Assembly: GCA_004213235.1 (NCBI GenBank)
Contig: SHAI01000055.1
Location: 1-12,017 of the forward strand
Direction: 5' to 3'
Source of the DNA: Parvularculaceae bacterium
GTDB lineage: Bacteria > Pseudomonadota > Alphaproteobacteria > Caulobacterales > Parvularculaceae
DNA: 12,017 bases
Shown: positions 7,899 to 12,017 of the stretch, piece by piece
Layout: each line of letters begins with the position of its first letter
How positions within the stretch are numbered: the stretch's first letter is position 1
Program-made: the position numbers and the translations under genes
The notes under the pieces: model-generated
Told to the model about the DNA's origin: nothing
Databases searched by the model: none
Seen by the model: only the letters and a program-made list of their open reading frames with translations

Positions 7899-8159
7899 AT
7901 GGCGCAGGAGAAAGCCCATTTTCCAATGCCAAAGGAGATCACCACGGATCAATTTCCCGATTTTCAACGCGTCATCGTCACAAACACGCCACAGCATTGC
8001 GGCAAAAACATGAAAGCGTCTGACCCAAAAAGAACGGGCACGCAAAGGACAGGCATACTAAGGACGGACACACTAAGGACGGGCACACGGGTAGCGAAAT
8101 TTTCTGCACGAAGCATTGGCTCCTTGAACTATCTACGTGCACGAACCATATTTAGTTAG
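7899..8159 (+). CDS. Hypothetical small protein, possibly frameshifted
   Basis: I do not recognise this protein. The ATG at 7899 follows GAGGA (7884-7888) by ten bases, and the frame runs 86 codons to a TAG. The first 40 or so residues (start MAQEKAHFPMPKEITTDQF) use codons like the neighbouring genes. After about base 8030 the frame passes through four 15-bp repeats, read as RTGTQ, RTGIL, RTDTL, RTGTR, and then into A/T-ending and rare codons (AGG, ATA, CTA). In the -1 frame from 8030 the repeats read KNGHA, KDRHT, KDGHT, KDGHT, codon use looks normal, and a stop follows at 8153-8155. The sequence C CCA AAA at 8024-8030 lies exactly where a -1 slip would join the two. An upstream in-frame ATG at 7719 exists but lacks a clear ribosome binding site. 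There are no membrane segments or signal peptide. The gene status is uncertain. Confidence 0.3.
   Translation: MAQEKAHFPMPKEITTDQFPDFQRVIVTNTPQHCGKNMKASDPKRTGTQRTGILRTDTLRTGTRVAKFSARSIGSLNYLRARTIFS
8030..8089 (+). repeat. 15-bp tandem direct repeat, four copies
   Basis: Units at 8030-8044, 8045-8059, 8060-8074 and 8075-8089 follow the consensus AAGGACGGGCACACT. Units 3 and 4 differ at two positions, units 2 and 3 at three, and unit 1 is the most diverged. The array ends about 35 bases before a candidate prkA promoter. It could be an in-frame pentapeptide repeat of a small protein or a set of iterated binding sites. Confidence 0.9.
8124..8152 (+). promoter_or_regulatory. Candidate promoter for the prkA operon
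   Basis: TTGAAC (8124-8129) and CATATT (8147-8152) are 17 bases apart, about 80 bases upstream of prkA. Each box matches four of six sigma-70 consensus bases. In enterobacteria the prkA/yeaH genes are under RpoS. I found no clear alphaproteobacterial EcfG-type promoter (GGAAC and CGTT at proper spacing) in this region. Confidence 0.25.
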
Positions 8160-8233
8160 AAACGCAATGGGTAAGTAACGGGCAGCGAGTAGAGCGAGTG
8201 TAACAGCAAAAGACAGAAGGTAATGGTGAAGTC

Positions 8234-10183
8234 ATGAGCGGCGACAATCTGGACGTATTTGAGCTTTTTGCAGAGAGCTACAACAAGGTGAAACAGGAGA
8301 CCATGTCTTTGCGGGACTATCTCCTTGCAGCACGGGATGATCCAATTTTGTACGCCTCAGCGCCTGAGCGGATGGTCGCAGCCATCGGCGAGCCGGAGAT
8401 GATCGATACATCGAAGGATCCGCAATTATCACGTATCTTCTTTAATCGGACAATTCGCCGCTACAAAGCCTTCGATAGCTTTTACGGCATGGAAGACACG
8501 GTGGAGCGAATTGTCTCCTATTTCCGTCACGCAGCTCAGGGCTTGGAAGAAAAGCGCCAGGTTCTTTATCTTCTCGGCCCTGTCGGCGGCGGTAAATCCT
8601 CCCTCGCTGAACGTCTGAAAGACCTGATGGAGGTCCACCCCATCTATGTCCTGAAAGCCGGCAGAGAAATTTCGCCAGTCTTCGAAAGTCCCCTGGGGCT
8701 GTTTCAGTCCGACGACCTGAAAGGCCTTCTGGAAGAAAAATACGGGATAGAACGCCGCCGCCTTACCGGCCTGATGTCACCATGGGCAGTCAAGCGCCTT
8801 GATGAATTTGGCGGTGACATCTCCAAATTCGAAGTTGTTCGTCTGTATCCATCGAAATTACGCCAGATTGCCGTATCAAAGACCGAACCGGGCGACGAGA
8901 ACAATCAGGACATTTCTGCACTGGTCGGCAAGGTCGACATCCGCAAACTGGAACATTTCAGCCAGGACGACACTGACGCCTATTCCTATTCAGGTGGGCT
9001 GTGCCGTGCAAACCAGGGCCTTCTTGAATTTGTCGAGATGTTCAAGGCACCGATTAAAGTGCTGCACCCTCTGCTCACCGCGACACAGGAAGGCAATTAT
9101 GTCGGCACCGAAGCATTAGGGCCAATCCCGTTTCAGGGGACCATCCTTGCACACTCTAACGAAAGCGAGTGGCAGGCATTCCGCAATAACAAAAACAACG
9201 AGGCCTTCCTTGACCGGATTTCAGTGATCAAGGTGCCTTATGCATTACGCGTCACCGAAGAACGCCGCATCTACGACAAACTATTGGCCTCATCGGAACT
9301 GTCAGACAGCCCCTGCGCGCCAAACACACTCGACTTGCTGGCCCGCTTCTCGGTGCTGACCCGCCTGCGCGAACACGAGAATTCAAACCTCTATTCGAAA
9401 CTACGGGTGTATGACGGCGAACGGCTGAAAGACACCGACCCGAAGGCAAAGACGCTACAGGAATATAAAGATAGCGCCGGCGTCGATGAAGGCATGGACG
9501 GGATCTCTACACGGTTCGCCTATAAAGTTCTGTCCGAGACCTTTAATTTTGACACCGACGAAGTGGCGGCCGACCCAGTGCATATGATGTATGTTCTGGA
9601 GACAGCCATCAAGCGCGAACAGTTCCCGGAAGAAGTTGAAAAGAAATATCTCGACTTTATCAAATCAGAACTGTCATCGCGCTATGCGGACTTTATCGGC
9701 AAGGAAATCCAGAAAGCATATCTGGAGAGCTATGCGGAATACGGACAGAATTTGTTCGACCGCTATATTTCCTATGCAGACGCCTGGATTGAAGATCAGG
9801 ACTTCAAAGATCCAGATACCGGACAACTTCTCGATCGTGGGACACTCGACACAGAGCTCTCCAAGATCGAAAAACCCGCGGGCATTGCTAACCCGAAGGA
9901 CTTCCGAAACGAAGTTGTGAAGTTCGCACTTCGCGCCAGGGCCGCAAATGAGGGCCAGAACCCTGCCTGGACATCCTATCAAAAGCTGCGCAATGTCATC
10001 GAAAAGCGCATGTTCAGCCAGGTGGAAGACCTCCTCCCGGTCATTTCTTTCGACTCGAAAAAAGATTCCGATACAGAGAAAAAGCACGAAGATTTCGTGA
10101 GCCGGATGACGGAACGCGGCTACACCCCGCGCCAGGTCCGCCGTCTGGTTGAATGGTATATGCGGGTAAACAAGGCGGGCTAG
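8234..10183 (+). CDS. prkA: PrkA/YeaG family AAA+ serine protein kinase
   Basis: This protein is a close counterpart of E. coli YeaG (649 residues here, about 644 there) and of Bacillus PrkA. The N-terminal AAA+ domain has Walker A GPVGGGKSS with K121 and a Walker B-like GLLEFVEMF with E265. NESEW and FRNNKNNEAFLDR follow in the same domain. The C-terminal part (from about residue 390, with DTDPKAK, EYGQNLFDRY and EKPAGI blocks) is the PrkA-specific domain once compared to cyclic-AMP kinases. PrkA has been described as a serine kinase and more recently as an ATP-dependent protease in Bacillus, so its exact activity is debated. There is no signal peptide, so it is cytoplasmic. Possible ribosome binding sites are AGAAGG (8215-8220, 13 bases away) and GGTGA (8225-8229). 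A four-codon ORF at 8223-8237 overlaps the start. It heads the prkA-yeaH-spoVR group linked to stress and nitrogen starvation. Confidence 0.97.
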   Translation: MSGDNLDVFELFAESYNKVKQETMSLRDYLLAARDDPILYASAPERMVAAIGEPEMIDTSKDPQLSRIFFNRTIRRYKAFDSFYGMEDTVERIVSYFRHAAQGLEEKRQVLYLLGPVGGGKSSLAERLKDLMEVHPIYVLKAGREISPVFESPLGLFQSDDLKGLLEEKYGIERRRLTGLMSPWAVKRLDEFGGDISKFEVVRLYPSKLRQIAVSKTEPGDENNQDISALVGKVDIRKLEHFSQDDTDAYSYSGGLCRANQGLLEFVEMFKAPIKVLHPLLTATQEGNYVGTEALGPIPFQGTILAHSNESEWQAFRNNKNNEAFLDRISVIKVPYALRVTEERRIYDKLLASSELSDSPCAPNTLDLLARFSVLTRLREHENSNLYSKLRVYDGERLKDTDPKAKTLQEYKDSAGVDEGMDGISTRFAYKVLSETFNFDTDEVAADPVHMMYVLETAIKREQFPEEVEKKYLDFIKSELSSRYADFIGKEIQKAYLESYAEYGQNLFDRYISYADAWIEDQDFKDPDTGQLLDRGTLDTELSKIEKPAGIANPKDFRNEVVKFALRARAANEGQNPAWTSYQKLRNVIEKRMFSQVEDLLPVISFDSKKDSDTEKKHEDFVSRMTERGYTPRQVRRLVEWYMRVNKAG

Positions 10184-10204
10184 GTTTCACCCCGCCGCTG
10201 AATG

Positions 10205-10256
10205 TCGCGGAGGAACAAAAGGGAGCTGGCCGTCAACTCCCGGCGATCTTCCGCGA
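10205..10256 (+). promoter_or_regulatory. Two-tier stem-loop in the prkA-yeaH spacer
   Basis: TCGCGGA (10205-10211) pairs exactly with TCCGCGA (10250-10256), with one more G-T pair inside. Within the loop GGGAG (10221-10225) pairs with CTCCC (10237-10241). No T run follows, so it is more likely an mRNA stability or processing element, or an attenuator, that sets PrkA against YeaH/SpoVR levels, than a terminator. The structure is read by eye and the role is inference. Confidence 0.4.
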
Positions 10257-10342
10257 GACAGTCCTGGTAGTACGAACCAAGTGGTACGCACCAACAGGAT
10301 GAGGAAACATGCAGAAATGTGATACGGGCAAAGAATAACCCT

Positions 10343-11665
10343 ATGAACAGTTTCCATTTCATCGACCGCCGGAAAAACCCGAAAGGGAAATCACTGGGCA
10401 ATCGCCAACGCTTCTTAAAGCGCGCCAAGGCCCAGATTAAAGACGCGGTGAACAAATCCCTACGGGATCGATCTCTCAAAGATCTCGACAGGGGCGAAAA
10501 AATCACCATCCCATCTAAATCGACGAAGGAACCCCGCTTTCGCCTCGACCCGAAAACCGGGGAGCGCAACTGGGTGAGCCCTGGCAATAAAGAATTCACC
10601 GAAGGCGATCGCATCAAAAAGCCACCGCAAAACGGCGGGCGCGGACGCGGCAAGGAAGCCAGCGATGATGGGGACGGTGAGGATTCGTTTCAGTTCACCC
10701 TGTCGCAGGATGAATTTCTCAATATCTTTTTTGAGGATCTCGAACTGCCAAACCTGGTCAAGCGGTCACTGAAGGAAATTACGTCCCATCAATATAAGCG
10801 CGCTGGCATTACCGTTGCTGGCTCGCCAACAAATCTCAACCTCATCCGCACCATGCGGAACGCGCATGGGCGGCGCCTGGCCCTTGGTCGCCCCTCCACC
10901 AGAGAGATGAACGAGCTGAAAGAGCGCCTGTTCGAGCTGGAGCGGAATTCCCAACCGGACGAGAACGAGATTGCAGAAAAGAAAGCACTCATTATCCGCC
11001 TTCAGGAAATGGAGGCGCGGCGGCGCTGGGCCCCTTATATCGACCCCCTGGATGTTCGCTATAATGCGTTCGAGCCCGCACCTGTGAAAACGACCGCAGC
11101 TGTCATGTTCTGCTTGATGGATGTTTCAGGCAGTATGGGCGAGCGGGAAAAAGACCTCGCCAAACGGTTTTACATGCTGCTCTATCTCTTCTTAAAACGC
11201 CGGTACGAGCAAGTCGACGTCGTTTTTATTCGGCATACTCACCATGCTGAAGAGGTTGATGAAGAGACGTTTTTCTATTCCAGACAATCCGGGGGCACTG
11301 TCGTCTCCACCGCAATTGAGAAAATGCTGGAAGTGCAGCAGGATCGCTACCCTGCGAGCGAGTGGAACATTTATGTCGCGCAAGCATCTGATGGCTACAC
11401 CCAGAGCGGCGATGCCAAGCGCTGTGTGGAACTTCTCTGCGAAGAGGTAATGCCGATCGTTCAGTACTACGCCTATATCGAAATTCTGGATGAGCGGGAG
11501 ATGGAAGTGTTCGCAGACGCGGACACTGGCGCAGAACTATGGCGTGCCTATCGGGGCTTTGCGCCGGGCTTTGGTCACTTTGCCCAGACACGGATTGCAA
11601 GACCGCAGGACATCTTCCCTGTCTTCCGGGAATTGTTCGCAAAGGATAAGGACGTGGCCGCATGA
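10343..11665 (+). CDS. yeaH: YeaH/DUF444 family protein with vWA-like metal site
   Basis: This matches E. coli YeaH (about 427 residues; 440 here) along its length: FIDRR and NRQRFLKR at the start, then an RFRLDP and glycine-rich segment, FEDLELPNLVK, AVMFCLMDVSGSM, WNIYVAQASDG and FPVFRELF near the end. DVSGSM at 260-265 gives a MIDAS-type D-x-S-x-S metal site (D260, S262, S264) like von Willebrand factor A domains, suggesting metal-dependent protein binding. The biochemical role is unknown. The family is nearly always next to prkA and spoVR. I choose ATG 10343 because it places FIDRR close to the N-terminus as in E. coli. It has no clear ribosome binding site. A GTG at 10319, with GAGGA at 10301-10305, would add eight residues and remains possible. 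The stop overlaps the spoVR start by ATGA. Confidence 0.94.
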   Translation: MNSFHFIDRRKNPKGKSLGNRQRFLKRAKAQIKDAVNKSLRDRSLKDLDRGEKITIPSKSTKEPRFRLDPKTGERNWVSPGNKEFTEGDRIKKPPQNGGRGRGKEASDDGDGEDSFQFTLSQDEFLNIFFEDLELPNLVKRSLKEITSHQYKRAGITVAGSPTNLNLIRTMRNAHGRRLALGRPSTREMNELKERLFELERNSQPDENEIAEKKALIIRLQEMEARRRWAPYIDPLDVRYNAFEPAPVKTTAAVMFCLMDVSGSMGEREKDLAKRFYMLLYLFLKRRYEQVDVVFIRHTHHAEEVDEETFFYSRQSGGTVVSTAIEKMLEVQQDRYPASEWNIYVAQASDGYTQSGDAKRCVELLCEEVMPIVQYYAYIEILDEREMEVFADADTGAELWRAYRGFAPGFGHFAQTRIARPQDIFPVFRELFAKDKDVAA

Positions 11666-12017
11666 CCCGCGCCGCTGCAAAGCCCAACCTGCTGTTCGCC
11701 GATTCCGAATGGAGTTTTGATCGTTTAAAGCGAGCCTATGACGCCATCGAAGACATTGCCCTTGGCGATCTGGGCCTCGATGTCTATCCGAACCAGATTG
11801 AAATTATCTCCACCGAACAGATGCTGGACGCCTATTCAAGTCACGGCATGCCGCTCATGTACCAACACTGGTCTTTCGGCAAGCGCTTCGCCCACGATCA
11901 GATGATGTACTCCAAAGGCTATCAGGGGCTGGCCTATGAGATCGTCATCAATTCGTCTCCATGCATAGCATATCTCATGGAAGAAAACACCATGACAATG
12001 CAGGCACTTGTGATGGC
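11662..12017 (+). CDS. spoVR: SpoVR family protein (YcgB), 3' end outside window
   Basis: Only the first 118 codons are present; the usual length is about 510 residues. The readable part is highly typical of SpoVR/YcgB: EWSFDRL, YPNQIEIISTEQMLDAYSS, GMPLMYQHWSFGK, QGLAYEIVINS, and PCIAYLMEENTMTMQALVMA at the window edge. Bacillus SpoVR affects spore cortex formation. In non-sporulating bacteria the family goes with PrkA and YeaH in stress and stationary phase, and its reaction is unknown. The ATG lies in an ATGA overlap with yeaH, and AAGGA at 11648-11652 precedes it by nine bases, so the two are probably translationally coupled. No signal peptide is seen. Confidence 0.96.
   Translation, partial: MTRAAAKPNLLFADSEWSFDRLKRAYDAIEDIALGDLGLDVYPNQIEIISTEQMLDAYSSHGMPLMYQHWSFGKRFAHDQMMYSKGYQGLAYEIVINSSPCIAYLMEENTMTMQALVM

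Larger units (their letters stand above)
7726..8170. repeat. Perfect 12-bp inverted repeat with arms about 420 bp apart
   Basis: CCATTGCGTTTC at 7726-7737 is the exact reverse complement of GAAACGCAATGG at 8159-8170. The arms enclose the small candidate gene and the 15-bp repeats. The match does not extend at either end. I see no target-site duplication or transposase, so a mobile-element reading is only a possibility. Confidence 0.4.

Noticed and set aside
7456..8089. CRISPR array suggested by the two repeat tracts
   Set aside because: The 14-bp and 15-bp units are directly tandem without spacers, and no cas gene is nearby.

Overview
The window looks like chromosomal DNA from an alphaproteobacterium of moderately high GC. 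The main evidence is the tightly packed addB-addA pair, in which AddB matches the alphaproteobacterial type (N-terminal LPTRRAGRAL block, GLNDGVWP block, RecB-type nuclease, no Fe-S cysteines), followed closely by a thioredoxin gene. The order within the class cannot be fixed from this sequence. All confident genes lie on the + strand. No rRNA, tRNA, insertion sequence, integrase or CRISPR array is visible.

Left half (125-7155): addB and addA overlap by four bases (ATGA) and encode the two subunits of the AddAB helicase-nuclease, which resects double-strand breaks for RecA. A 189-base spacer with hairpins and a plausible sigma-70-type promoter leads to trxA, a classic 108-residue thioredoxin with WCGPCK. 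A stem-loop with a short T tail follows trxA and probably ends transcription.

Middle (about 7156-8233): just over 1 kb with no recognisable conserved gene, but rich in structure. It holds several GC-rich hairpins and palindromes (7219-7393), a 14-bp tandem repeat in three copies (7456-7497), a 12-bp direct repeat and a widely spaced 12-bp inverted repeat. Close to the next operon there is a possible small gene (start 7899, good ribosome binding site). It runs into four 15-bp tandem repeats (8030-8089). At 8024-8030, just before the repeats, lies the heptamer C CCA AAA. In the -1 frame the repeats read as KDGHT-like pentapeptides, several differences between copies become synonymous, and codon use looks more natural than in the unshifted frame. 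This is the most unusual signal in the window. It may be a programmed frameshift, a recent single-base lesion, or chance.

Right half (8234-12017): prkA (yeaG), yeaH (DUF444) and the start of spoVR (ycgB; cut by the window end) form the widespread stress and stationary-phase trio. yeaH and spoVR overlap by ATGA. prkA and yeaH are separated by about 160 bases containing a two-tier stem-loop. PrkA is an AAA+ protein (reported as a serine kinase, and more recently as a protease), YeaH carries a von Willebrand A-like metal site, and SpoVR is a conserved protein of unknown biochemistry. The three probably act together, but their joint reaction is not established.
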